DNA of 64,000 nucleotides from Rhizosphaericola sp047606825 (GTDB lineage: Bacteria > Bacteroidota > Bacteroidia > Chitinophagales > Chitinophagaceae): positions 1 to 64,000 of the forward strand of contig JASGDY010000087.1 in the NCBI GenBank assembly GCA_047606825.1. The letters are read 5' to 3'. The first letter of the stretch is position 1, and the number at the start of each line of letters is the position of its first letter. A program made the position numbers and the translations under genes. Below the pieces are notes generated by a model. It was not told the DNA's origin. It worked only from the letters and a program-made list of their open reading frames with translations, and searched no databases. Below, one piece after another: positions 25,683-33,323 of this stretch.

Positions 25683-25685
25683 AAC

Positions 25686-25774
25686 TATAAAAGTAAAAAA
25701 CCAAAAGTAAAAACTAAAAAATAGCTGTCAGCTTTTGGCGTTCGGCAATTTTTACTTTTGTCTTTTTACTTATA
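25686..25774. repeat. Long inverted repeat in the rpsB-tsf gap
   Basis: The left arm 25686-25713 (TATAAAAGTAAAAA and CCAAAAGTAAAAA) and right arm 25749-25774 (TTTTTACTTTTG and TCTTTTTACTTATA) are nearly fully complementary over about 26 bases. Confidence 0.65.
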
Positions 25775-25800
25775 CTCTAGTTTAAAAATAAAAACAGATC

Positions 25801-26640
25801 ATGTCTACAATTACAATTACAGCAGCAGACATCAATAAACTGCGCCAAGCTACCGGTGCAGGTATGTTGGATTGTCGCAAGGCCCTTACGGAATCCGACG
25901 GTGACTTCGAAGCCGCTATCGACTGGTTGCGTAAACAAGGCCAGAAAGTAGCCGCTAAACGTAGCGACCGTGAAGCTAAAGAAGGTGTCATCATCGCCCA
26001 GACAACTCCAGACAACAAAAAAGGATATATCGTCAGCGTAAGTTGCGAAACCGACTTCGTTTCCAAAAATGCTGATTTCGTCGCTTTCGTTAAGTCCATC
26101 GCGGACGCGGCGGTTGCCAACAACGTTGCCAATATCGAAGAACTGAACAAAGTTTCTATCAACGGTTTGACTGTTGAGGCTTTGATCAATGACAAATTGG
26201 CTTCCATTGGTGAAAAAATCGCCATCACGCATGTTGACATCATCGAAGCTCCTTATGTGTCTTCCTATATCCACGGTGCTTACCGCATCGGTGTATTGGT
26301 CGGCCTGAACCAAGAAGCGGACGAAGCGGGCAGGGACGTAGCGATGCAGATTGCAGCGTTGAACCCATTGGCTGTTTCTCCCGATGCAGTTGCTCCGGAA
26401 GTCGTTGCCCGTGAAAAAGCAGTCATCGTCGATACGATGAAAGAAGATCCCAAGATGGCAGGCAAACCCGACGAAATGATCCACAAGATCGCCGACGGTA
26501 AACTGAACGCTTTCTTCAAGGAAAACACTTTGCTGGCGCAGCCTTTCGTCAAGGACGCTGCCAAATCCGTCGTAGATTACCTCAAATCAGTCAACAAAGA
26601 CCTGAAAGTGACCGAATTTAAACGTGTCGCTTTAGGTTAG
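25801..26640 (+). CDS. tsf: Translation elongation factor Ts
   Basis: 279 residues. N-terminal UBA-like domain (DINKLRQATGAGMLDCRKAL) and the EF-Tu contact motif (CETDFVSKNADF, the TDFV element). Exchanges GDP for GTP on EF-Tu. Last gene of the translation operon, closed by a very strong terminator. Confidence 0.98.
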   Translation: MSTITITAADINKLRQATGAGMLDCRKALTESDGDFEAAIDWLRKQGQKVAAKRSDREAKEGVIIAQTTPDNKKGYIVSVSCETDFVSKNADFVAFVKSIADAAVANNVANIEELNKVSINGLTVEALINDKLASIGEKIAITHVDIIEAPYVSSYIHGAYRIGVLVGLNQEADEAGRDVAMQIAALNPLAVSPDAVAPEVVAREKAVIVDTMKEDPKMAGKPDEMIHKIADGKLNAFFKENTLLAQPFVKDAAKSVVDYLKSVNKDLKVTEFKRVALG

Positions 26641-26660
26641 TTTGCTTTATAAGTTTTGAA

Positions 26661-26710
26661 AAGAGACAAGCGCCGTCCAGCCTTAGGCTGGACGGCGCTT
26701 GTCTCTTTTG
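26661..26710 (+). terminator. Strong intrinsic terminator after tsf
   Basis: A perfect 22-bp stem: left arm 26661-26682 (AAGAGACAAGCGCCGTCC..), loop TTA, right arm 26686-26707, then T-rich sequence. Longer than most intrinsic terminators. Confidence 0.9.
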
Positions 26711-26736
26711 TTTGTCTTTTCTGCAAAGGCTTTTTA

Positions 26737-26796
26737 GGGGACTGTGCGGAGAAAAACAATTTTATCTATCGGATGGAGTCCCCACCGACCGACGCA
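26737..26796. repeat. Composite palindromic repeat (two shared words)
   Basis: Arms GGGGACT (26737-26743) and AGTCCCC (26777-26783). The left half contains GACTGTGCGGAGAA (26740-26753), whose complement TTCTCCGCACAGTC recurs at 58251; the right half TCTATCGG..GTCC.CACCGACCGA recurs at 31369-31396. Confidence 0.6.
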
Positions 26797-26799
26797 ACG

Positions 26800-27357
26800 C
26801 TATTTAAATAACTTGTTCAAGCCGTCCTTCAGCTTTTTGGATTTGTTTTTTGTGTCTTGGATGTTCTTTTCCGTTTGTTTTTTGACATTTTCGATGTCTT
26901 GCTGTGCCTTGGCTTTTTTTGCGGCTATGTTTTGTACCGCTTGCGAACTTTTGCCAAGCGACTGTCCCACCTTGCCCACGAGGGTGGTCGTGTCTGTGGC
27001 TGTGGTGGTATCGGACGCAGCAGTCAAGGCAGCGACAGCTTTGGCGAGAACCGAAGATGACTGTGCAGCTTTGGCTTCATAAGCCTGGTTGACCGTCCCG
27101 CCATGCTGTACGAGGTTGTTTTTGGACGTTTCGTAGTTGGAGGTTGCCGTTTCCAGATCTTTCCTTGCTGCGTTGATTCTGGCGGTGTCGTTGGTGGCGA
27201 GTGCCGCAGTCAAGTTGTCCTGGGCAGAGGTCAGTGCGAGTGCTGCATTTTCGTAGGACTGCGTAAAATCGATTTTTTGGGTGGTTGCGTCGTTGTTTTT
27301 GCAGGCGATCGCAGCCAATAGGGAAAGTGCTAATGTGAGATGGATTATTTTTTTCAT
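26800..27357 (-). CDS. Putative lipoprotein with helical coiled-coil character
   Basis: 185 residues. A signal peptide ends in a lipobox (LLAAIAC), so the mature protein probably starts at Cys with a lipid anchor. The rest is Ala/Thr/Lys/Gln-rich and helical, with a Thr-rich stretch in the middle and a strongly basic end (NIQDTKNKSKKLKDGLNKLF). No family recognised. Start at ATG 27357 because it gives a proper signal peptide; the upstream ATG at 27399 would bury it. Likely co-transcribed with the membrane protein gene upstream. Confidence 0.75.
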   Translation of the reverse strand: MKKIIHLTLALSLLAAIACKNNDATTQKIDFTQSYENAALALTSAQDNLTAALATNDTARINAARKDLETATSNYETSKNNLVQHGGTVNQAYEAKAAQSSSVLAKAVAALTAASDTTTATDTTTLVGKVGQSLGKSSQAVQNIAAKKAKAQQDIENVKKQTEKNIQDTKNKSKKLKDGLNKLFK

Positions 27358-27401
27358 TTGAATTGTTGTTTGGATGTTGTTCATTGATAAGATGGGCATT
27401 G

Positions 27402-27432
27402 GCTGTTAGCTTTTTCGGCTAAAGGTTAACAG
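27402..27432. repeat. Small hairpin between the two minus-strand genes
   Basis: GCTGTTA (27402-27408) pairs with TAACAGC (27426-27432). It lies between the stop of the membrane protein gene and the lipoprotein start. Confidence 0.4.
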
Positions 27433-28059
27433 CTATTTTGAGGTTAACTGCGTGGCGATGGTCTGCAACTGCTTGTCTTCGTCGGACTGCGAAATGTCGC
27501 CATTGATGCGGTCACGTTCCAGCGTGTTGATTTTCGTTGCCAGCGTGAGGTAGTTCATATACGCGTTGACAACTTTGATTTTTCTGTCGTCGGACAGTGC
27601 TGCTGTGTTGAGGTTGTTGACAAAATTCTCCATGCCGTCCATACACAGGATATAAGCTTGGAAGCCGTTGGCGGAAAAATAGCTGTTGACCAAGTCTTTT
27701 TCTTCCAGGTTGGGATATATCCTGGGCAGTTCCGCTGGCGTTGTTTTCAGCAATTCGGAAATGTTGACACCGCTTTTCACACCGTTGATGTAAGTGCCTT
27801 GGGTACGCATCTTACAGTTTTCGATGGCGAGATTACTGGCGTTCAACAGTTTGACGAGGTTGGCCTTTTGTTGGATGATGCCCAGTATCGTATTGAGACT
27901 CAATGCGATAAAGAAACCCGTAAAGGTGGAGATAAGGGACAGCACAAAATCAAAAGTCCGTTTGTTTTCATTCCTGAATTTTTCTATCTTTTTGAAATTG
28001 ATAAGAAAAAGGCTTACCAGAATAAGCAAAAGGGAGATTAGGATATACTTGCTGTACAT
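27433..28059 (-). CDS. Hypothetical membrane protein
   Basis: 208 residues with two hydrophobic segments near the N-terminus (YILISLLLILVSLFLINF, and TFTGFFIALSLNTILGII around 48-65) followed by a soluble helical region of about 140 residues, probably periplasmic or cytosolic depending on topology. No conserved motif recognised. Probable operon partner of the downstream lipoprotein. Confidence 0.7.
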   Translation of the reverse strand: MYSKYILISLLLILVSLFLINFKKIEKFRNENKRTFDFVLSLISTFTGFFIALSLNTILGIIQQKANLVKLLNASNLAIENCKMRTQGTYINGVKSGVNISELLKTTPAELPRIYPNLEEKDLVNSYFSANGFQAYILCMDGMENFVNNLNTAALSDDRKIKVVNAYMNYLTLATKINTLERDRINGDISQSDEDKQLQTIATQLTSK

Positions 28060-28096
28060 AATAATGGTGTTGTTGTTAAATAATGGTGTTGTTGTT
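28060..28096. repeat. Two tandem 18-base units
   Basis: AATAATGGTGTTGTTGTT at 28060-28077 is repeated exactly at 28079-28096, directly upstream of the membrane protein start. Possibly slipped-strand duplication. Confidence 0.75.
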
Positions 28097-28264
28097 TTCG
28101 GATTTTTAATTACCTGATTAACTGAATTTGGGTATTTATCAAAATCTGTGCTAAACTATATATTATCCTAAAATTTCCTTTCATATCGGGATTGCCGCTT
28201 GTGTTATGCATACATTGTGCTAAATGTACTTATTTTTACAACCGATATTTAAAAAGCAGCAATT

Positions 28265-28657
28265 ATGGAAGAAGGGAAGCGCCAACGGCAGGTTGCCGGA
28301 ATAATCAAAGAGTACCTGAACGAAATATTTCAGCATCTCGGGCTGTCGATGATCGGCGGTGGCATGGTGTCCATTGCGGACGTAAAGGTGACACCTGACC
28401 TGTTGGAAGCGCGGGTGTACGTGAGTTTTTTCAAAGTCGAGGACAAAGATGCTGCTTTGAAGAAAATAGAGGAGCGTGCCTGGGAAATCAAAAAAGCACT
28501 GGCCGACAAGATCCGCCACCAGTTGAGGCGTATCCCAGTGATACAGTATTACGAGGACGATACACTGGACCATGTGTTCCGTATGGAGGAACTTTTTGAG
28601 AAGCTACACCAAGAAGAGGAACAATTTAAGAAAGAAAATCCAGGGGAAGAGGATTAG
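28265..28657 (+). CDS. rbfA: Ribosome-binding factor A
   Basis: 130 residues, KH-like fold. Landmarks: RQVAGIIKEYLNEIF at the start, VSIADVKVTPDLLEARVYVS, and the end DDTLDHVFRMEELFEKL. Binds 30S subunits during 16S rRNA 5' maturation and cold adaptation. Its acidic tail is short. 87 bases before the permease gene. Confidence 0.95.
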   Translation: MEEGKRQRQVAGIIKEYLNEIFQHLGLSMIGGGMVSIADVKVTPDLLEARVYVSFFKVEDKDAALKKIEERAWEIKKALADKIRHQLRRIPVIQYYEDDTLDHVFRMEELFEKLHQEEEQFKKENPGEED

Positions 28658-28744
28658 CACTGGCACACGCGACATCTAGTCTAAGACAAGACCAGCATTG
28701 CACTTTTTTACTTCTGTCTTTTTACTTTATACTTTGCTCCAAAC

Positions 28745-29962
28745 ATGGAACTGTTATTTGCCTGGCGGTATTTCCGTTCAAAAAAGACGACCAATGTCAT
28801 CAACGTCATCGCTTGGATAAGCGTGGTGGCGATAGCCGTCGGCACGGCTGCCCTGATTGTCATATTGAGCGTTTTCAATGGTTTTGAGGCGTTGGTCAAG
28901 TCGCTGTACAGCGATTTCTACGCAGACTTGAGCGTCCGCCCCAAGACTGGAAAACTGATAACCATCAACCCACAACAGATAGGTACAATAGCCAAAACGC
29001 CTGGGGTCAAGGCGTACAGTACGATGCTGGAAGAAAAAGCGATGCTGCGTAACGGCGACGTGCCGACCTTGGTGTTCCTGCGTGGCGTGGACAAAAACTA
29101 CGCGGACGTGACACACATCAAATCGCATATTTCGGATGGTGCTTATCGTCTCGGCGGTACCGAAAAGCCGGACATCGTATTGGGCGTCGGTATCCAGAGC
29201 GCGCTGGGGCTCAGCCTCAATTCTCCCGAACCGCTGACCATCTTCCTGCCCAACTCGCAAGCCGATAACTTTTCCGATTTGCAGTCCGCCATGAACTCCT
29301 TTGAGATTGCGCAGACAGGCATTTTTCGGATACAGGAGGATTTTGACAATAAATACGCGATTACCAATATCGATTTCGTGCGTTATATGCTCAATCTTGC
29401 CGATGACCAATATTCGTCCGTCGAGATTAAGCTGCAACCCGGCATCAAACCAGAGATTGTCCAAAAGAATCTGTTAAAAAATCTCGGTGGGCAGTATGAC
29501 GTGAAGACACGCTATGAACAGAACCAGAACCTGTTTTCCATCATGCAGATGGAGAAATGGATTATCTATGTCATCCTGTCCCTGATATTGTTGATTGCCG
29601 CGTTCAATATGATCGGTGCATTGACCATGCTCGTATTGGAAAAACGGAAGGACATCGCAGTGCTGAAGGCTTTGGGCGCGGAAAGTTCCATCATTCGGCG
29701 CATCTTTATGAACGAGGGACTTTTGCTCGGTGTCGTAGGAGGAACTATTGGCGTACTCTTGGCGTTGGGCATTTGTTATTTGCAGACAACCTACCATCTC
29801 GTCAAACTGGGTGGCGGGAGTTTCTTAATAGACTATTATCCGGTTAAGATGTACCTTTCCGATTTTGTATTGGTCAGCGCAACCGTGATGGCCGTTGCGG
29901 TTATTGCCGCCTGGTTGCCGGCACGGCGTGCGGCGGTACAGGATTTCTCACTTAAAAGTTAA
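28745..29962 (+). CDS. LolC/LolE-like ABC transporter permease (FtsX family)
   Basis: 405 residues with four membrane helices: one at 20-45, then a periplasmic domain of about 220 residues, then three at about 275, 325 and 375. The FtsX-type signature is present (LEKRKDIAVLKALGAESSII). LolCE removes lipoproteins from the inner membrane for transfer to LolA; Bacteroidota commonly encode it without an adjacent ATPase gene, as here. The rbfA-lolE adjacency is frequent in this phylum. Confidence 0.88.
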   Translation: MELLFAWRYFRSKKTTNVINVIAWISVVAIAVGTAALIVILSVFNGFEALVKSLYSDFYADLSVRPKTGKLITINPQQIGTIAKTPGVKAYSTMLEEKAMLRNGDVPTLVFLRGVDKNYADVTHIKSHISDGAYRLGGTEKPDIVLGVGIQSALGLSLNSPEPLTIFLPNSQADNFSDLQSAMNSFEIAQTGIFRIQEDFDNKYAITNIDFVRYMLNLADDQYSSVEIKLQPGIKPEIVQKNLLKNLGGQYDVKTRYEQNQNLFSIMQMEKWIIYVILSLILLIAAFNMIGALTMLVLEKRKDIAVLKALGAESSIIRRIFMNEGLLLGVVGGTIGVLLALGICYLQTTYHLVKLGGGSFLIDYYPVKMYLSDFVLVSATVMAVAVIAAWLPARRAAVQDFSLKS

Positions 29963-29965
29963 GTT

Positions 29966-30535
29966 ATGTTACAAAAAAATAATGCAAAAATATTGTTGTT
30001 GGCCTTCATACTCCTGTCCTGCACGACGACCAGCCATGCACAAAAGAAAAAATACAAGGACTATCTCATTACCAACAAGGACGATACGATTTACGGTAAA
30101 TTTAAAAAGCCGTTGATGGGGCAACTCCGTTTCGAGTCCGGTGACGACATGTATGAACTCGATCCCGAACAGTTCAAAGCTTATTATGACTCCAACGACA
30201 AAAAAGTCTATGAACGAAAAATCATCAATCATAAACCGATGTGGCTGAGCTGTATCATCAACGGCCGCATCAAACTGTACGAACAGTTTTACAACACGTC
30301 GCAGGCCGACGGACGCTTTCTCATGGTGCGTATATGGCTCGCACAAAAGGAGGACACTCCTTTGATGGAAGTGATGTCCAGTACGCTTAACGTGCAGAAA
30401 CCGGTCGGAAAAGAAAATCTCGAATATCTCGTCCGCGACAATGCGAGATTGTTTGCTAACCTGCAACAGTCAACCAACTACAACTACAAAATTGCTAAAG
30501 CCTATATCGAGGCCTACAACGATAGTGCTCCATAA
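29966..30535 (+). CDS. Hypothetical secreted protein
   Basis: 189 residues. Signal peptide with a possible lipobox-like end (LLAFILLSC) or cleavage after SHA; the mature part begins QKKKYKDYLITNKDDTIYG. It has a small beta-rich region (ITNKDDTIYGKF) that resembles short Bacteroidota proteins of unknown function. It starts 3 bases after the permease stop, so it is probably translated from the same mRNA. Function not assigned. Confidence 0.7.
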   Translation: MLQKNNAKILLLAFILLSCTTTSHAQKKKYKDYLITNKDDTIYGKFKKPLMGQLRFESGDDMYELDPEQFKAYYDSNDKKVYERKIINHKPMWLSCIINGRIKLYEQFYNTSQADGRFLMVRIWLAQKEDTPLMEVMSSTLNVQKPVGKENLEYLVRDNARLFANLQQSTNYNYKIAKAYIEAYNDSAP

Positions 30536-30562
30536 TTTTTAAGAACAGACAAAACGATTACC

Positions 30563-31252
30563 ATGACAAAAAAAATCTTGTTATTCACGGCATTGGCTGC
30601 TGTTACAGGAATGCTAAAAGCCCAAGACAAGAAAAAAGACTGGGCCGATTTTCCAAAATATGAAGCCGCCAACGAAATCGTGAAACAATTGCCCGCCGAC
30701 CAGCGTAAGGTCGTGTTCATGGGCAATTCCATTACCGAAGGTTGGTATCACAACGACAGTGCTTTTTTCAAAAACAATGGTTTCATTGGCAGAGGCATCA
30801 GCGGTCAAGTGTCCTCGCAGATGTTGGTGCGTTTCCGACGCGACGTGCTGGAACTACAACCCAAGGCGGTCGTCATCCTTGCCGGCACCAACGACATAGC
30901 CGAAAACATGGGCCCCATCAGCTTGGCAAATATTTGCGGCAATATCATCTCCATGGCAGAACTTGCTAAGTTCCACGGTATAAAGGTTGTCATCTGTTCC
31001 GTGCTGCCGTCATCCGAGTATGCCTGGAGTCCGGGCAAACAACCGGCAGTCAAAATCCCGCAACTCAACAAAATGTTGCAGGAATATTGCCAGAAAAACA
31101 AGGTCGTCTATGCCGACTATTTCTCCAAAATGGCCAATGCGCAAAACGGTCTTGACAAAGAGTTGAGCGGTGACGGCGTGCATCCAACGGTGGCAGGCTA
31201 CAAAATCATGGAAGACGTGATATTGCCGGTTATCAAATCCGTACTGCCCTAG
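30563..31252 (+). CDS. SGNH/GDSL-type hydrolase
   Basis: 229 residues with a signal peptide ending LKAQ. SGNH blocks: MGNSITEG (block I, nucleophile Ser), RGISGQ (Gly), LAGTNDI (Asn) and DGVHPT (Asp-His). Such enzymes remove acetyl or other acyl groups from sugars or lipids outside the cell. Close to the DUF1080 gene, which together suggests carbohydrate processing. The ATG at 30563 follows 27 bases after the preceding gene. Confidence 0.9.
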   Translation: MTKKILLFTALAAVTGMLKAQDKKKDWADFPKYEAANEIVKQLPADQRKVVFMGNSITEGWYHNDSAFFKNNGFIGRGISGQVSSQMLVRFRRDVLELQPKAVVILAGTNDIAENMGPISLANICGNIISMAELAKFHGIKVVICSVLPSSEYAWSPGKQPAVKIPQLNKMLQEYCQKNKVVYADYFSKMANAQNGLDKELSGDGVHPTVAGYKIMEDVILPVIKSVLP

Positions 31253-31311
31253 TCTGGTTTATTTTTCTTTTTTGCGGAAACGTTTTTGTGGTTGCTGTCG
31301 TAAGTTACGTT

Positions 31312-31464
31312 GCACTACGATGGAACTTGTGTTAGGCATTCAACCGTAAGCGTTTTATTACCTTTTCTCTATCGGTCGGTGTCCGCACCGACCGAAATAA
31401 GCGAATAGATCGCACGACGATGGAACTTGCGTTGGCCATTGAGCCTTAACGTTTTTACCTTTTA
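31312..31464. repeat. Imperfect direct repeat, two copies exactly 100 bases apart
   Basis: Copy 1 (31312-31368) and copy 2 (31412-31464) share GCAC.ACGATGGAACTTG.GTT, GGC..ATT.A.CC.TAA and TTTT.ACCTTTT. The palindrome at 31373-31394 lies between. It occupies the gap before the DUF1080 gene. Confidence 0.65.
31373..31394. repeat. 22-base perfect palindrome
   Basis: CGGTCGGTG, loop TCCG, CACCGACCG. The surrounding 32 bases match 26761-26792 except at about five positions. Confidence 0.75.
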
Positions 31465-31474
31465 ACTTAATACG

Positions 31475-32176
31475 ATGAAGATGAAATTTGTATTGTTGGG
31501 ATTGGCAATCGCAGCTTTGGGAACAAATGCGTTTGCGCAGAAAAAAGGATGGGTGGACTTGTCCAAAGGTAGTATAGCCGACAACTGGCACACGTATGGC
31601 AGCACGACCGTTTCCAATGCTTGGACGGATGCCGATGGTGTTTTTCATTTGGAAGGCGCAACATCCGAAAACAAAGATTCCCGAAAAGGTGGCGACCTCA
31701 TTACCAATCAGTCCTACCAGAATTTTGAACTGCAACTGGAATGGGAGATTTCCAAGGAAGGCAACAGCGGCATTATTTTTCTGGTGCAGGACGACCCACA
31801 GAAATATGGCGCGACCTATCTCACCGGTCCGGAAATGCAGGTATTGGACAATATTGCCGCGAGCGACAACAAGCTGGAAAACCACTTGGCTGGTGCGCTC
31901 TACGACATCATCGGCACGGCATCCGTCTCCAAACCCAAACCTGTCGGCGAGTGGAACCATGCCAGAATCATATTGGACAATGGACACCTTCAACTTTTTC
32001 TCAACAAAGTCAAAACCGCGGACGTGCAGCTCTGGACTCCCGAATGGGACAAGCTTGTCGCTGGCAGCAAGTTCAAAACCTGGTCAGACTTTGCCAAATT
32101 CAAAAGCGGGCATATTGCCTTGCAGGATCACGGACATGAAGTGTCGTATCGCAATATCCGGATCAAAGAATTGTAA
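31475..32176 (+). CDS. Secreted DUF1080 (3-keto-disaccharide hydrolase-type) protein
   Basis: 233 residues with a signal peptide ending NAFAQ. A concanavalin-like beta-sandwich as in DUF1080: the N-terminal GWVDLSKG, GGDLITNQSYQNFELQLEW, GNSGIIF, GPEMQVLDN and the end GHIALQDHGHEVSYRNI are all characteristic. Some members cleave 3-keto-glycosides, others only bind glycans. Paired here with an SGNH hydrolase. Confidence 0.9.
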   Translation: MKMKFVLLGLAIAALGTNAFAQKKGWVDLSKGSIADNWHTYGSTTVSNAWTDADGVFHLEGATSENKDSRKGGDLITNQSYQNFELQLEWEISKEGNSGIIFLVQDDPQKYGATYLTGPEMQVLDNIAASDNKLENHLAGALYDIIGTASVSKPKPVGEWNHARIILDNGHLQLFLNKVKTADVQLWTPEWDKLVAGSKFKTWSDFAKFKSGHIALQDHGHEVSYRNIRIKEL

Positions 32177-32183
32177 AACAAAA

Positions 32184-32221
32184 AAAGCGGCAACTCATTG
32201 ACTATCAATAGTTGCCGCTTT
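32184..32221 (+). terminator. Terminator-like hairpin after the DUF1080 gene
   Basis: AAAGCGGCAAC (32184-32194) and GTTGCCGCTTT (32211-32221), with a 16-base loop. It overlaps the region right after the tRNA on the other strand and may serve both strands. Confidence 0.75.
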
Positions 32222-32222
32222 G

Positions 32223-32295
32223 TGGTGAGAGCCGGGATCGAACCGGCGACACAAGGATTTTCAGTCCTTTGCTCTACCGACTGAGCTACCTCACC
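32223..32295 (-). tRNA. tRNA-Phe (GAA)
   Basis: On the minus strand GGTGAGG starts the acceptor stem, followed by the D arm TAGCTCAGTCGGTAGAGCA, an anticodon stem AAGGA/TCCTT with loop CTGAAAA (anticodon GAA), and T arm GGTTCGATCCC. The acceptor pairs with TCTCACC. The 3' CCA is not encoded. 73 bases. Confidence 0.95.
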
Positions 32296-32365
32296 AAGAC
32301 CCCAAAAGGGGTTGCAAAAATAGGTTTAAACATTTTACTGGCAAAATATTTCATGGGAAAAATTA

Positions 32366-33136
32366 TTATTTTTTCCCTAATGCGTCGAGTACGCCGTCCC
32401 AAAGCCGGTAGCGCATTTCCAGCCCTTTGACGCTTGCCGCCGTAGCCTCCTGCCATTTCTGTCCGTCTTCGCCGCACAGCGTTTCCACCATTTGTTTGCC
32501 TAGGATGCTATGTTCGTCGCCGTCCACTTCGATATGGCGCTCCAGGTAATAGCGGAAGATGTACAGCTTTTCCGGATGTTCTGCCGACAGCTCGCGGACG
32601 ATCTGGAGGAACATGTCGGGAATCAAGTCTTCCCGCCCAAAAGTGAAAACCGCCGCGACAAGATGTATCGGCGCATGCAGTGCGATGTCAAAAGTATATT
32701 GCAAAAAAGCCTTGACCGACTGGGGCAGATTGCTTTGCCGGATATAAGTGGCGTAATTGTCGATCGTAACATGGTCAACAAAATCTGTTATGGTTTTTGT
32801 GTCAGTGCCCAATGACGTCATCGCACGCAGGTAAAGTTCGTAATGGCTACTGCGACGACCCTTTTCGTCGACGTCGCTTTCCTCTCCAGTGACGATTTCG
32901 TTGATAAGGTAACGTGTGTCGGCGTTCCCGACCGGTTTCCACGGCAGCGTTACGCAGGTCAGCCGCATCTGCAACGCTTTGAGCAAGGTCATGAAATCCC
33001 AAACCGCATAAACGTGGTGCTGCGTAAAGGTTTGCAGGTTTTCAATCGTGTTGATGTTGTGGTAGAGCGGGTGGGCGAGGAGTTGTTTTCGAATAGGTTG
33101 TAACTGTTCTGTAAGTGCTGATATGTTGTCGTTCAT
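32366..33136 (-). CDS. DUF3050 family protein (heme-oxygenase-like fold)
   Basis: 256 residues from ATG 33136. Characteristic text: LQTFTQHHVYAVWDFMTLLKALQ, then WKPVGNADTRYLINEIVTGEESD and RYYLERHIEVDGDEH. The His/Glu-rich helices resemble heme-oxygenase-like metal proteins, but no function is established for DUF3050. The open frame continues upstream to 33355 only through a repeat-filled gap, so the shorter start is preferred. Followed by tRNA-Phe on the same strand. Confidence 0.85.
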   Translation of the reverse strand: MNDNISALTEQLQPIRKQLLAHPLYHNINTIENLQTFTQHHVYAVWDFMTLLKALQMRLTCVTLPWKPVGNADTRYLINEIVTGEESDVDEKGRRSSHYELYLRAMTSLGTDTKTITDFVDHVTIDNYATYIRQSNLPQSVKAFLQYTFDIALHAPIHLVAAVFTFGREDLIPDMFLQIVRELSAEHPEKLYIFRYYLERHIEVDGDEHSILGKQMVETLCGEDGQKWQEATAASVKGLEMRYRLWDGVLDALGKK

Positions 33137-33205
33137 TGTTGGTATTTTTTTAGCGTAACGCTCCATGCCTAAAGCATGTTGTACTTCCCAAGTTTGGACA
33201 CTGTA

Positions 33206-33240
33206 TTCTCCACACGGTCTCCCCAAGGGGACTTTGAGGG
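33206..33240. repeat. Palindromic repeat copy (TTCTCC...GGGGACTTTG)
   Basis: TTCTCCACACGGTCTCCCC followed by AAGGGGACTTTGAGG. The core GTCTCCCCAAGGGGAC (33217-33232) is self-complementary but for two positions. It matches 58251-58290 closely. Confidence 0.6.
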
Positions 33241-33323
33241 ATGCATTCACTGTTTTACACCTTGCGAAGTATGCAGCGCGAAATACGGTCTTTCGGACTC
33301 GCTGGGGCTTTCCGTCTTTTACC

